Positions 1 to 7,265 of a stretch of 11,216 nt of DNA are shown piece after piece. Location: the NCBI GenBank assembly GCA_038125665.1, contig JAYPEI010000031.1, positions 1 through 11,216 of the forward strand, given 5' to 3'. Each line of letters begins with the position of its first letter. Position 1 is the first letter of the stretch. The position numbers and the translations under genes are program-made. The notes below the pieces were generated by a model. It did no database searches. It was not told the origin of the DNA and saw only the letters and a list, made by a program, of their open reading frames with translations. The DNA comes from CAILUG01 sp038125665. Its GTDB lineage: Bacteria; Pseudomonadota; Gammaproteobacteria; Pseudomonadales; Pseudohongiellaceae.

Positions 1-7
1 TTTTCCG

Positions 8-25
8 GGTACTGACAAGTTAACT
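8..25 (+). repeat. IS copy A left terminal inverted repeat
   Basis: GGTACTGACAAGTTAACT lies at the end of the element next to the transposase C-terminus. It pairs with 783-800 with one mismatch and is identical over all 18 bases to 9517-9534 at the other side of the window. Confidence 0.92.
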
Positions 26-59
26 ATTAAAATCGAAATAATACTTCGTTAAAATCTAT

Positions 60-758
60 CTAATTAGTCGTTGCCTTTTCCCAAGACGCAAAAGCGCGAT
101 GTCTAAAATATCGATAATTTTCTGCAGACACTAAATGTCTTCCCAGATTGAATAAATTATAAACAGCAGCATGAGTATTTAAGAATCGCTGAGCTTGTAC
201 TATAGATTTAAACTTTCTCATACCTCGCTCTCTTACTCTAGTAGGTTGATGTGAGAGTTCAGATTTATTATTGGCATATTGCGACGTATCATGGATTGTT
301 TCTGGTATAAGCTCTCTATGTGCAACACCATAACTTCTTAATTTATCCGTCACGATCTTCCTTGGCTCACCTTTATTTTTCCTTAAAAATCGTTTAAAGA
401 AGCGCTTTGCAGCCTTGCCATCACGTCGTTTCTGAAGATATATATCTACAACTTCACCATCTTGGTCAACTGCTCGCCATAGATAATGCTGCCTCCCATT
501 TATTTTGATAAAGACTTCATCTAGGAAGAAAGTATCGCCATACCCCTGATGTTTCTTTCTAAGTTTCTTTGCATATTTAGGACCAAATTTATTGCACCAC
601 AGTCGAATTGCTTCGTAACTGACTTGAATGCCACGTTTTGCCAGTAAATCTTCAATATCCCTATGGCTGAGATTGAACTTGAAGTAGAGCCATACGGCAT
701 ATTGGATAATTTCAGCAGGGAAGCGGTGTCTTTTATATAGTCTATTTGATGTATTCAT
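60..758 (-). CDS. IS6-family DDE transposase
   Basis: The 232-residue protein matches the IS6 family (IS26 relatives) in length and layout. An N-terminal helix-turn-helix-like region (about residues 15-60, including NLSHRDIEDLLAKRG) is followed by an RNase H-like catalytic core. The likely DDE residues are D80 (in FLDEVFIKI), D138 (in IVTDKLRSY) and E167 (in YANNKSELSH), followed by the typical RERGMRKFKS stretch. It would cut and join the IS ends to form cointegrates. The start at 758 agrees with the N-terminus encoded by the neighbouring stub (MKTSNRLYK against MNTSNRLYK). No Shine-Dalgarno precedes this ATG and the predicted promoter lies very close, so the message may be nearly leaderless. 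No frameshift or stop is seen; it appears intact. Confidence 0.95.
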   Translation of the reverse strand: MNTSNRLYKRHRFPAEIIQYAVWLYFKFNLSHRDIEDLLAKRGIQVSYEAIRLWCNKFGPKYAKKLRKKHQGYGDTFFLDEVFIKINGRQHYLWRAVDQDGEVVDIYLQKRRDGKAAKRFFKRFLRKNKGEPRKIVTDKLRSYGVAHRELIPETIHDTSQYANNKSELSHQPTRVRERGMRKFKSIVQAQRFLNTHAAVYNLFNLGRHLVSAENYRYFRHRAFASWEKATTN

Positions 759-767
759 AGGTTGAAT

Positions 768-796
768 ATATCAAATTTATGGAGTTAACTTGTCAA
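768..796 (-). promoter_or_regulatory. Putative transposase promoter inside the IS right end
   Basis: On the minus strand, TTGACA (796-791) within the terminal repeat is followed after 17 bp by TGATAT (773-768), a weak -10. Transcription would start only a few bases before the ATG at 758. The -35 is perfect, but the -10 matches the consensus at only three positions, so this is a prediction. Confidence 0.35.
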
Positions 797-800
797 TACC
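783..800 (-). repeat. IS copy A right terminal inverted repeat
   Basis: Read inward on the minus strand this is GGTATTGACAAGTTAACT, the partner of 8-25. It contains a consensus TTGACA that can serve as the -35 element for the transposase. Confidence 0.92.
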
Positions 801-870
801 GTTTATATAGTCTATTTGATGTTTTCATGAGTTGAATTATCAACTATAGGGAGTTTACTTGTCAGTATCC
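801..870 (-). mobile_element. Truncated right end of a second IS6 copy (copy B)
   Basis: These 70 bp repeat the right end of copy A (731-800) with scattered differences. They include a terminal repeat at 852-869 (inward GATACTGACAAGTAAACT, 16 of 18 against the left repeat) and the first codons of a transposase, reading MKTSNRLYK. The copy stops abruptly at 801, where the outer end of copy A begins. Differences from copy A (for example AAA for AAT at codon 2) show a diverged element rather than a fresh tandem duplication. The right end lies 2 bp beyond the stop codon of the neighbouring dehydrogenase. Confidence 0.88.
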
Positions 871-871
871 T

Positions 872-2275
872 CTAGCTCATCACAATCACTGAGCTCACTG
901 TGGTTCGATCTGCAGTTGCCTGATAGCCATCAGATGTTTCTTCCAAAGCAAAGGTTGATGTGGCCAAGGATTCAGCATCGAAAAGGCCCGCTTCAATTAA
1001 ACTGACATAGCGTGGCATATCACGTTTCATATGGGTTCCACCAAACTGGCTTGATAAGTGATTTTTTGAGGAATTTGTCCATCGCCCACCTGGAAAAGAT
1101 ACATTGCCGACTTGTCCCACTCCACAGGTTAATAAATCGCTGCCGCCTGGGCAAAGTTCCCAGGCCTGTTGTAGTGGAAGGATCCCTGCAGGATCAGGGC
1201 CTACTTCCAGTTTGGGAGGGAAACGATCACCACCAACAGCCTCAATCACGAAGTCTGGACCAAGGTGTCTTTCTCCAAAACGTGGACGTCCACCGGAATA
1301 AAACGAATCAGATTCTCCTTGACACAAATAGCGAATCTTATCAACCAATTGGTCCCCTTCAATGTTAGGATCAAAGACTGTAGTTGCCCCTAACTTTAGC
1401 GCTAATTCGCGGCGTACACTAATTGGTTCTACTACAATAATTTGCGCTGCACCCATTAGGCGAGCACCTTGAACAGCACTCAGTCCAATTGGCCCGGCAC
1501 CAAATATGGCCACAATAGAACCTGGGGTTACAGGAGAAAGTGTCATTGTCATCCCGAGTCCAGTCCCAGAGACACAGGACAACATTGCCAGTTCAGCTGC
1601 TGGAAGGATGGAATTTATCGCAACGCAAGATTGCTCAAGTGTCACCATTAACTCTGCATGCCCTCCTATATTAATGTCTCCCACCACATCAAGCCCATCA
1701 CTGGTCCTCGCGATAACCAGAGGAGGAATACTTATTCCATAACATGCGTCAGCACGGCCACGTAAACAGTTGTAACACTCACTGCATTCTGGTGTGACAC
1801 CAACAATAACCCGATCGCCTACTTTAATACGCTTTACCTCAGGGCCAACGGCTTCAACCACTCCAACGCCACCATGTCCTTGGATGATGGGTTTCCCTGG
1901 ACTGGGCATCCTAACACCTGGAGCACCGAGCATCATTCCCACATTAGAATAACAACACTGGCTTGCTTCAGTACGGATAACTACTTGACGACCATCAATC
2001 GGCAATAGTGTTAACTCCTCAACTCCACCTGTTATACCTTCACCTATCTCGCGGTGAACCCATGCGCGAAATTTTCTTCCTCCCATATTGTTTGAGTTAT
2101 TTGCTGGTATAGAAGAGGAAGAGCTGGTCGATTGTGCTGCCGCTGAGTTGGCAACGGCTGCTGTGACAGCAGTGCCTACTACGGCATATGCACTATGTTT
2201 TAATGCATCACGTCTTGAAATTGAATTGGAATTTTCTATTTTTCCTGAGAGTTGCTTATCTAATATTTTCTTCAT
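872..2275 (-). CDS. Tat-exported zinc-type MDR alcohol dehydrogenase (ADH1)
   Basis: A 467-residue medium-chain dehydrogenase/reductase with an N-terminal twin-arginine signal: S-R21-R22-D-A-L-K, an alanine/valine-rich hydrophobic stretch, and a likely cut after A47 (SAAA|Q). The GroES-like domain has C108, aligning with the first catalytic zinc ligand, and H134, aligning with the usual His of GHE, although the Glu is Gly here. The structural zinc lobe C164-C167-C170-C178 is complete. C234 is a candidate third catalytic ligand. The Rossmann domain has GAGPIG (259-264) and E283 at the end of the second strand, suggesting NAD(H). It presumably oxidises an alcohol or reduces a carbonyl, probably in the periplasm; the substrate is unknown. 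GGAGA at 2282-2286, six bases before the ATG, supports the start. It is a paralogue of the product of 7617-9071. An IS end lies immediately downstream, so any native terminator is gone. Confidence 0.88.
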   Translation of the reverse strand: MKKILDKQLSGKIENSNSISRRDALKHSAYAVVGTAVTAAVANSAAAQSTSSSSSIPANNSNNMGGRKFRAWVHREIGEGITGGVEELTLLPIDGRQVVIRTEASQCCYSNVGMMLGAPGVRMPSPGKPIIQGHGGVGVVEAVGPEVKRIKVGDRVIVGVTPECSECYNCLRGRADACYGISIPPLVIARTSDGLDVVGDINIGGHAELMVTLEQSCVAINSILPAAELAMLSCVSGTGLGMTMTLSPVTPGSIVAIFGAGPIGLSAVQGARLMGAAQIIVVEPISVRRELALKLGATTVFDPNIEGDQLVDKIRYLCQGESDSFYSGGRPRFGERHLGPDFVIEAVGGDRFPPKLEVGPDPAGILPLQQAWELCPGGSDLLTCGVGQVGNVSFPGGRWTNSSKNHLSSQFGGTHMKRDMPRYVSLIEAGLFDAESLATSTFALEETSDGYQATADRTTVSSVIVMS

Positions 2276-2334
2276 TTGCTGTCTCCAATTTCCATATTAT
2301 TTTTAGTCTTCCACAACATTTTCTATTTTAATAC

Positions 2335-2362
2335 TTGACACTTACTTCCAGGTAAGTAAGAT
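2335..2362 (+). promoter_or_regulatory. Putative promoter of the 2536 operon
   Basis: TTGACA (2335-2340) is followed after 16 bp by TAAGAT (2357-2362). The leader to the ATG at 2536 would be about 165 bases. The spacer is almost wholly filled by the palindrome at 2341-2360, so a repressor bound there would block polymerase. The divergent ADH1 gene starts 60 bp away on the other strand and could be controlled from the same site. Confidence 0.5.
2341..2360. promoter_or_regulatory. Dyad operator, probable TetR-family site 1
   Basis: CTTACTTCCAGGTAAGTAAG contains 7-bp inverted arms, CTTACTT and AAGTAAG, around a 6-bp centre. The core TTACTT-N6-AAGTAA recurs exactly at 7274-7291, again just after a -35-like TTGAC. 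It lies in the ADH1/2536 divergent intergenic region. Size and position are typical of a TetR operator; assigning it to the TetR gene in this window is inference. Confidence 0.65.
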
Positions 2363-2473
2363 ATGCTATAACGTCACATAGTACATGGAAAATCTAGTAT
2401 TGCAAGATGTCAGTTGCAGATAGTAGTTTTTAAGAAAGTAAGCTCTAACATGGTGACTGTGGGTTCTTGCGGT

Positions 2474-2497
2474 TAGAGAAATAGAGAAATAGAGAAA
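2474..2497 (+). repeat. Three tandem 8-bp repeats (TAGAGAAA) in a leader
   Basis: TAGAGAAA occurs three times head to tail, about 40 bp before the start codon at 2536 and within the predicted 5' leader. It may be a slippage-prone tract or a simple purine-rich leader; no function can be assigned. Confidence 0.7.
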
Positions 2498-2535
2498 ATT
2501 TACACTAGTATTATTAAAAATAATGAGAGGGGCTT

Positions 2536-3438
2536 ATGAGGCAATACAGGTTTGTCCGAATCACTGACTTAGTCGTTTTGCTATCTGTTGTTTTCAGTGC
2601 TTCCGCTTGGGCTCAATCAGAAGTTGGTGAAGGTTTTGATATCTCGGGAGTGTGGGCAGCAATAGTGCATGAAGACTGGTATGACAGATTGCCAGGAGGG
2701 GACTTGGGTGACTATATGGGAATTCCAATTAATGATGCGGCCAGACAAAAAGCAGAAGCTTGGGATGCTTCTATTTTGTCTCAGCCCGAACGTCAGGCTC
2801 AGCCACATCCAGCGCAATATTCTTTTCGTGGGCCATTTCCTAATTTACGGATAGACCTCATATTGGAACCAGTGACAGATCGTGTTGTTGGCTATCAAAC
2901 CAACGGAGCGTATGGTCGTGCTGATCGGACTATCTGGCTTGATGGCAGGCCACATCCGTCTGAGCGATATGGTCTGCACACGTGGGATGGTTTTTCTACA
3001 GGTGTGTGGGTTGATGGTGTATTGGTAGTTACTACAACGCACATGAAGTATGGTGTTTATCAACGTAATGGCGTTCCAGCCAGCCCATATGGGCTGATGA
3101 CAGAATACTGGTTCCGTAATGGTGAGTATCTGACTATGGTGAGCCATATCGAAGATCCGGTTTACTTGGAAGAGCCTATGGTTCGTAGTCAGACATGGGT
3201 ATGGAATCCCCCCCAGGTAGTCGGCCCTCGTGATCAGTTTGAGCCTGTAGAGGAAGTTGCCATGGGTAAAGGTTGGGTTCCACACTGGCCCTTAGGTACC
3301 AAACACTCTGACACGGCTGACAGGCTAGGTGTTGCAATTGAGGCTACGGGAGGTGGCAGCGTGACGCTTTACCCTGAATATCGTGAAACCATACGTCAAA
3401 TGCGTGAAGAGTTTGATCGAAATCAGGTAGATAAGTAG
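2536..3438 (+). CDS. Secreted protein of unknown function (paralogue of 5148-6038)
   Basis: A 300-residue protein with a Sec signal peptide: basic start, hydrophobic core at about 11-24, likely cut A26|Q27 (SAWA|QS). I recognise no named domain. The mature part begins with DISGVWAAIVHEDW and later has DGRPHP, HTWDGFSTG, VTTTHM, RNGVP, LMTEYW and EDPVYL. The pattern D[IL][ST]GxW...EDW...TTxM...NGVP...LTEY[FW]...DPxYL is shared with the gene two places downstream, so the two form one family. From memory, such proteins occur beside DUF6152 genes in proteobacteria and acidobacteria without assigned function. GAGAGGGG at 2525-2532 supports the start. It is probably the first gene of an operon under the operator at 2341-2360. 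The C-terminal 60 residues (WVPHWPLGTKH onward) have no counterpart in the paralogue. Confidence 0.85.
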   Translation: MRQYRFVRITDLVVLLSVVFSASAWAQSEVGEGFDISGVWAAIVHEDWYDRLPGGDLGDYMGIPINDAARQKAEAWDASILSQPERQAQPHPAQYSFRGPFPNLRIDLILEPVTDRVVGYQTNGAYGRADRTIWLDGRPHPSERYGLHTWDGFSTGVWVDGVLVVTTTHMKYGVYQRNGVPASPYGLMTEYWFRNGEYLTMVSHIEDPVYLEEPMVRSQTWVWNPPQVVGPRDQFEPVEEVAMGKGWVPHWPLGTKHSDTADRLGVAIEATGGGSVTLYPEYRETIRQMREEFDRNQVDK

Positions 3439-3590
3439 TAAAGGATGGCGAGAACCTTGATGCAGCTTGGTGCAGAATTGTTATGAGTTAAAAATTAATT
3501 GCCTTGAGTTGAATGACATTGGATTGAGCTCTAAATTAATTAGATAAGTTGAGAACTATTGAAGCGATAAAAATATAAATATAAAAAATT

Positions 3591-3596
3591 AGGAGA
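3591..3596 (+). promoter_or_regulatory. Ribosome binding site fixing the start at 3603
   Basis: AGGAGA lies directly against an ATG at 3597, too close to serve it, but six bases before the in-frame ATG at 3603. The second ATG also opens a conventional signal peptide (MKKQKQN). Confidence 0.7.
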
Positions 3597-3602
3597 ATGA
3601 TC

Positions 3603-4007
3603 ATGAAAAAACAAAAACAAAATCTGCTCGCTAAATTCGTTCGGTCACTTGGCTTTTATTTATTTGCTACCGGTGCGGTATTTGCTCACCACTCCTTCCC
3701 AGCAACCTATGTGATGGATGAGACTGCAACTATCGAAGGGACTATGGTTCAGTTTCTGTTCCGTAACCCTCATTCATTTGTTCATGTAATGGTGTCTGAT
3801 AAAGAAACTGGTGAAAGCCAACGTTGGGCTGTTGAATGGGGCGGCGCTAGTGCATTAGCTGGTTCTGTTGACCGTTCAAGTCTGAAGCCAGGGGACCAGG
3901 TACGTATTTCCGGCCAGCCAGGTCGTAACCCAGAAGATCATCGTATCCGTATGCAAAGCCTAGAAGTTATCGACGGCGACTTCGTATGGGAAGGTGACTT
4001 CGATTAA
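3603..4007 (+). CDS. DUF6152-like exported protein
   Basis: A small secreted protein of 134 residues from the ATG at 3603 (136 from the alternative ATG at 3597). The signal peptide starts MKKQKQN, has a hydrophobic core (LGFYLFATGAV) and is probably cut before HHSFPATY. The mature part is a compact beta-rich domain with the order HHSF...YVMDETATIEG...FLFRNPHSFVHV...WAVEWGG...LKPGDQVRISG...DHRIRMQSLE, which matches my recollection of DUF6152. The double histidine right after the cleavage site is typical of that family and might bind metal, which is inference. Its function is unknown. It lies 164 bp after the previous gene without an obvious promoter or terminator, consistent with one transcript. 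The same frame stays open for 56 more codons after the stop. Confidence 0.83.
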   Translation: MKKQKQNLLAKFVRSLGFYLFATGAVFAHHSFPATYVMDETATIEGTMVQFLFRNPHSFVHVMVSDKETGESQRWAVEWGGASALAGSVDRSSLKPGDQVRISGQPGRNPEDHRIRMQSLEVIDGDFVWEGDFD

Positions 4008-4198
4008 CACACAAAATATGAATTTTATAAACAGAACTTCAACACTACAAGCGGGCAAGTGCTAGGAAAGAATATTTTAAAAGTACTTTATCGGCTGTCC
4101 GAAAATGATGAATTTACCAAAGTAATCGGTAGAGGCATGCCTGACTTGGGAAGATTGTGCAGACAGGATAAGAAGTAATTAATATAAGAGAACCCTTA

Positions 4199-5164
4199 AT
4201 GAGTATTTTAAATAAGATAAAACAAAGAAATCTGGTAAGTAATATTGCGATATTGATATTGATTTCAACTCTAACGGATTTGGTTCTAGCTCAAAAGCCT
4301 GAGCCGTTAGCTGCAAATAGCGCTGAAATTGAAGTATTACCCGTGCAGGGGAATCTTTACATGATTGGAACTGGGGGTAGTAATATTGCTGTTATGGTAG
4401 GCGAGTTGGGTTTGGTTGTTGTAGACAGTGGCAATATTGAAGCGTCTGATAATGTAGTCGATGCGATTCGTAGTCTTAGCCCTTTGCTGCCCCGATATAT
4501 AATTAACACGGCAGTTTTGCCCGGGCATTTATCAGGTAATTCTGCAATTGGAGCTATGTTGCCGCCAGACACACAAGGTGGTTTCGGTATGTCAGTTATA
4601 GGGCATGCCAATGGACTGACCCTTTTAGCCACAGAGTTTGTAGAAGAAGTGCCCTTTGAATTATGGCCAAATAATACGTTCTTTGGTGAAAGTAAGGATC
4701 TGAATCTTAATGGTGAAGCCATTTTAATAGAGCATCAGCCTGAGGCTGTAACACAATCTGATGTTATGGTGTATTTTCGACAATCTGATGTGCTGGTAAC
4801 TGGTGATATCTTTGATATCAGCTCATATCCCCATTTTTATCCTGAGTTGGGTGGCTCATTGCAAGGGATGATAGATGCGCTTAACCGTATTATTGAGATA
4901 ACTGTGCCTGAATTTAATCAGCAGGGAGGAACTTTAGTTATACCAGGCCATGGGCGTATTGCGAGTGAATCGGATGTTGTTGAGTATCGTGACATGCTCA
5001 CCATCATTAGGGATCGAGTACGCTTGATGATTAATGATGGTATGACCTTTGATGAAGTTCTTGCAGCCAGGCCATCTCTGGAATATGACGGAATTTATGG
5101 TGCAGGATCAAGGAATTGGACAACACACATGTTTTTGGAGGCTGTGTATGATGATTTACGTTAA
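4199..5164 (+). CDS. Exported metallo-beta-lactamase-fold protein with degenerate metal site
   Basis: A 321-residue protein with a Sec signal peptide (likely cut A31|Q32, LVLA|QK). The MBL-fold framework is recognisable: NLYMIGTGGSNIAVMVGELGLVVVDSG (about 52-78), then IINTAVLPGHLSGN (101-114), IGHANG (134-139), VLVTGDIFD (198-206) and VIPGHG (247-252). The zinc-binding HxHxDH motif, expected at 105-110, reads A-V-L-P-G-H, so only H110 remains. The histidine usual in the PAHTDGD motif is V184 (PEAVTQSD). D203 and H251 are retained. Four of the seven usual metal ligands are therefore missing, and hydrolase activity is doubtful; it may bind a ligand, act as a pseudoenzyme or use another site. 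A weak purine-rich stretch (4185-4189) precedes the ATG. The next gene overlaps its last 17 bp. Confidence 0.85.
   Translation: MSILNKIKQRNLVSNIAILILISTLTDLVLAQKPEPLAANSAEIEVLPVQGNLYMIGTGGSNIAVMVGELGLVVVDSGNIEASDNVVDAIRSLSPLLPRYIINTAVLPGHLSGNSAIGAMLPPDTQGGFGMSVIGHANGLTLLATEFVEEVPFELWPNNTFFGESKDLNLNGEAILIEHQPEAVTQSDVMVYFRQSDVLVTGDIFDISSYPHFYPELGGSLQGMIDALNRIIEITVPEFNQQGGTLVIPGHGRIASESDVVEYRDMLTIIRDRVRLMINDGMTFDEVLAARPSLEYDGIYGAGSRNWTTHMFLEAVYDDLR
5137..5141 (+). promoter_or_regulatory. Ribosome binding site fixing the start at 5148
   Basis: GGAGG within the end of the MBL-fold gene lies six bases before the ATG at 5148 (a second ATG follows at 5151). This favours a start overlapping the upstream stop over the far upstream ATG at 5049, which would put about 33 non-family residues before the signal peptide. 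Confidence 0.7.
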
Positions 5165-6038
5165 GCGAATATTTCAACAAGAAGAAAGTTGGAAATCATT
5201 ATTGTGTCTACTGTGTTTAATATTGAGCTTGCCTTTATCTACTTTGGTTTTAGCCCAGGAATTAATTCTTGGTGGACCAGCCCAGGTAGCAGTACCGGGC
5301 AGGTTTGAAGCGCCAGTTGATTTGACTGGCACCTGGGTTTCCTTGGTCACTGAAGATTGGCCTTATCGTATGTTGACCCCCGCTATAGGAGACACTATGA
5401 GTGTGCCAGTTAATGAGAGCGGAAAAGCAGTAGCAAATAATTGGAATCTTGAAGCGGATAACGCGGCAGGTCTGCAATGTAAAGCTTTTGGTGCGGCTCA
5501 TATTATGCGTGTTCCGACAAGATTGCAGATAAGTTGGGAAGGTGACTATACGTTGCGTATCGATACTGATGCGGGTTCTCAGACTCGACTAATAAACTTT
5601 TCCAGTGAAGGCCGCCGTCCCTTAATCAGCATGATGCTGGAAGCAGCAGGCCGCGAAAGAAGCTGGCAGGGATACAGCGTAGCCGATTGGGAAAATATTA
5701 TGATAGATAAAGCTTCCGTGATTTATGAGCAAGAACAGGTAACTCCGCCCGGAGGTGCATTGAAAGTCATTACTACTCAAATGCAGCCTGGTTATTTACG
5801 GGCTAATGGTGTGCCTTATAGTGAGGATGCCATTCTTACGGAGTACTTCAACCGATTCACTGCGCCCACAGGAGAGGAATGGTTTGTTGTTACGACAATA
5901 GTGGATGATCCGAAATATTTAATGACGCCTTATGTGACGACAACACATTTTCGACGTGAGCCGGATAATTCAAAGTGGAATCCAAGTCCCTGTGAAACTT
6001 GGGCACCACTGGAAGGAGCCGTTACGCCAGGGTTTTAA
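5148..6038 (+). CDS. Secreted protein of unknown function (paralogue of 2536-3438)
   Basis: From the ATG at 5148 the product is 296 residues with a long hydrophobic signal (about 16-35, likely cut A36|Q37, LVLA|QE). The mature region begins DLTGTWVSLVTEDW and continues with GDTMSVPVNESG, LQCKAFGAA, MRVPTRLQISWEGD, LRIDTDAG, WQGYSVADWE, LKVITTQMQPGYLRANGVPY, LTEYFNRF, VDDPKYL and THFRREPD...SPC. Several of these match the product of 2536-3438, giving two members of one family in one operon. Two cysteines in the mature part (C111, C282) could form a disulphide after export; the paralogue has none. The 17-bp overlap with the MBL-fold gene indicates translational coupling. I know no assigned function. 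It is probably the last gene of the operon, as the next gene has its own promoter-like sequence. Confidence 0.85.
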   Translation: MMIYVKRIFQQEESWKSLLCLLCLILSLPLSTLVLAQELILGGPAQVAVPGRFEAPVDLTGTWVSLVTEDWPYRMLTPAIGDTMSVPVNESGKAVANNWNLEADNAAGLQCKAFGAAHIMRVPTRLQISWEGDYTLRIDTDAGSQTRLINFSSEGRRPLISMMLEAAGRERSWQGYSVADWENIMIDKASVIYEQEQVTPPGGALKVITTQMQPGYLRANGVPYSEDAILTEYFNRFTAPTGEEWFVVTTIVDDPKYLMTPYVTTTHFRREPDNSKWNPSPCETWAPLEGAVTPGF

Positions 6039-6189
6039 GGAGTATTTGAAGAACTACAAGACTTACCATGTAAACAGTAGTTTAGTTATAAGAACATAAA
6101 TGCCATGAATGCCTGGCAGATGACTTTCGGCAACTAATTGCATGATATTCTTCCTGGTTGTGAGTTGAATATACTCCAATAACTAAAAT

Positions 6190-6213
6190 GTCTGGTTCCT
6201 ATCCAGAACAGAC
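6190..6213 (+). terminator. Possible hairpin terminator after the operon
   Basis: GTCTGGTTC and GAACAGAC form an 8-bp stem with one bulged G around a 7-base loop, about 150 bp after the last operon gene. The following bases are AT-rich (ending TTTTCTTT) but are not an immediate T-run, so termination is uncertain. Confidence 0.35.
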
Positions 6214-6228
6214 AATAGCTTATTTTCT

Positions 6229-6257
6229 TTAAATGCGATCTATTATTTCGTTATAAT
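6229..6257 (+). promoter_or_regulatory. Putative tetR promoter
   Basis: A perfect TATAAT (6252-6257) has TTAAAT (6229-6234) 17 bp upstream. Transcription would begin near 6264, about 35 bases before the ATG. The region does not contain TTACTT-N6-AAGTAA; a palindromic TACGTA lies in the leader, so autoregulation through the same operator is not evident. Confidence 0.45.
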
Positions 6258-6298
6258 GGCCTATGGCTTTCCGTACGTAAATAAAGAAGTAGGTTGTA

Positions 6299-6877
6299 AT
6301 GAAAAAGAAGATATTAAAAATTGCAAAAAAGCAATTATTGGTGGGTGGTTATGGGAAACTAAATTTTGCCAATATAGCTGATGACCTCAATACTACTAGA
6401 GCAAATTTGCACTACCATTTTAAAGATAAAGAAAATCTTGCTTTAGAAGTATTTAAAGAATATGAGATACAAATGATTACTCAATATAATGACCTTAGGA
6501 ATCAATCCAAAAATAATTATGTTGATTTCTTCATTATGATAGAAAAGTTGTCTTGGAATTTTCATGCAGAGAAACATAAAAGCGGAAGTAAAGCTGTAAT
6601 TATTGAGCTTGTATTTGATGCAGATTTACCAAAAAGAATCGAAAAAATGTGCAGAGAACTTTATGAGAAATTACGGAAGATAGTCGGTGGTGTGCTTCAA
6701 GATGGACTTGATTGTGGAATGATCAAGAAAAAGATTGATGTTGATAGAGAAGCTACTAGAGCGTTAGCCATTATGGTAGGTATGTTTACTAGCCGACATC
6801 ATTTTCATTTTAATAAAAAATCAAAAGAGCAGCTTAATGGTTTACTAATAGATTGGGCAATAAGCTTAAATAAGTAA
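6299..6877 (+). CDS. TetR/AcrR-family transcriptional regulator
   Basis: A 192-residue protein of normal TetR length. The N-terminal DNA-binding domain carries the family signature at about residues 17-52: GYGKLNFANIADDLNTTRANLHYHFKDKENLA, with the recognition helix at TTRANLHYHF. The C-terminal two thirds is the helical ligand-binding and dimerisation domain and gives no clue to the ligand. It is probably a dimeric repressor released by a small molecule. It lies between two transcription units that both carry the dyad TTACTT-N6-AAGTAA, making them likely targets. The gene is very AT-rich and lysine-rich compared with its neighbours, especially ADH2, which may mean a different origin or the usual composition of regulators. 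Confidence 0.92.
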   Translation: MKKKILKIAKKQLLVGGYGKLNFANIADDLNTTRANLHYHFKDKENLALEVFKEYEIQMITQYNDLRNQSKNNYVDFFIMIEKLSWNFHAEKHKSGSKAVIIELVFDADLPKRIEKMCRELYEKLRKIVGGVLQDGLDCGMIKKKIDVDREATRALAIMVGMFTSRHHFHFNKKSKEQLNGLLIDWAISLNK

Positions 6878-7265
6878 TTTTAATATTAAATTATTCAATT
6901 GAGGGCTGGTATTAAAACGGGGGAGTTGTTTCATCAAAACTGTACGCCAAAGCTATTAATAAATAGTTAGAGGAACAATCTAGGGAAAGTACCCGCCAAA
7001 TAACAAAACTAATTGACCAGAATGATAATGGGGCTTCACCCAGAGTGATGTAAGTGAAGACTTGTCTTTTAGATATACATAAGTTTAATCTGCAGGTTCA
7101 GCGAAATTGACACATTAAATTTATTAAAATAGTTCATGCTATAATTTCTTTTGAAATTACAAGCTGTTTCTTTTTCTAAAACCTGCTTTTCTGATATTTA
7201 TTTCGTTCTTCGCCTTCAATTCTTCAATCATTATTTTTTTAGTACAATTTTTTATTTTAAACGAC

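Larger units (their letters stand above)
8..800 (-). mobile_element. Complete IS6-family insertion sequence (copy A)
   Basis: This 793-bp element is bounded by near-perfect 18-bp terminal inverted repeats at 8-25 and 783-800 (17 of 18 match; GGTACTGACAAGTTAACT against GGTATTGACAAGTTAACT). It holds one transposase gene filling nearly the whole length, which is the usual IS6 layout and size. No target duplication can be shown: only seven bases precede the left end, and they do not match the bases after 800. The bases after 800 are not host DNA but the right end of another copy of the same IS. IS6 elements move by replicative transposition and can delete DNA next to themselves; the missing duplication and the IS-to-IS junction at 800/801 fit that mode. 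Confidence 0.93.

Noticed and set aside
2440..2460. AAAGTAAG half-site near 2445 as a further operator
   Set aside because: There is no inverted partner arm at the right distance.
5049..5147. Upstream ATG at 5049 as the start of the second secreted-family gene
   Set aside because: It would add about 33 residues before a complete signal peptide, all inside the MBL-fold gene; a good ribosome binding site precedes the ATG at 5148.
7107..7145. TTGACA (7107-7112) and TATAAT (7140-7145) as a promoter
   Set aside because: The spacing is 27 bp, far beyond the usual 16-18, and no better partner hexamer was found for either.
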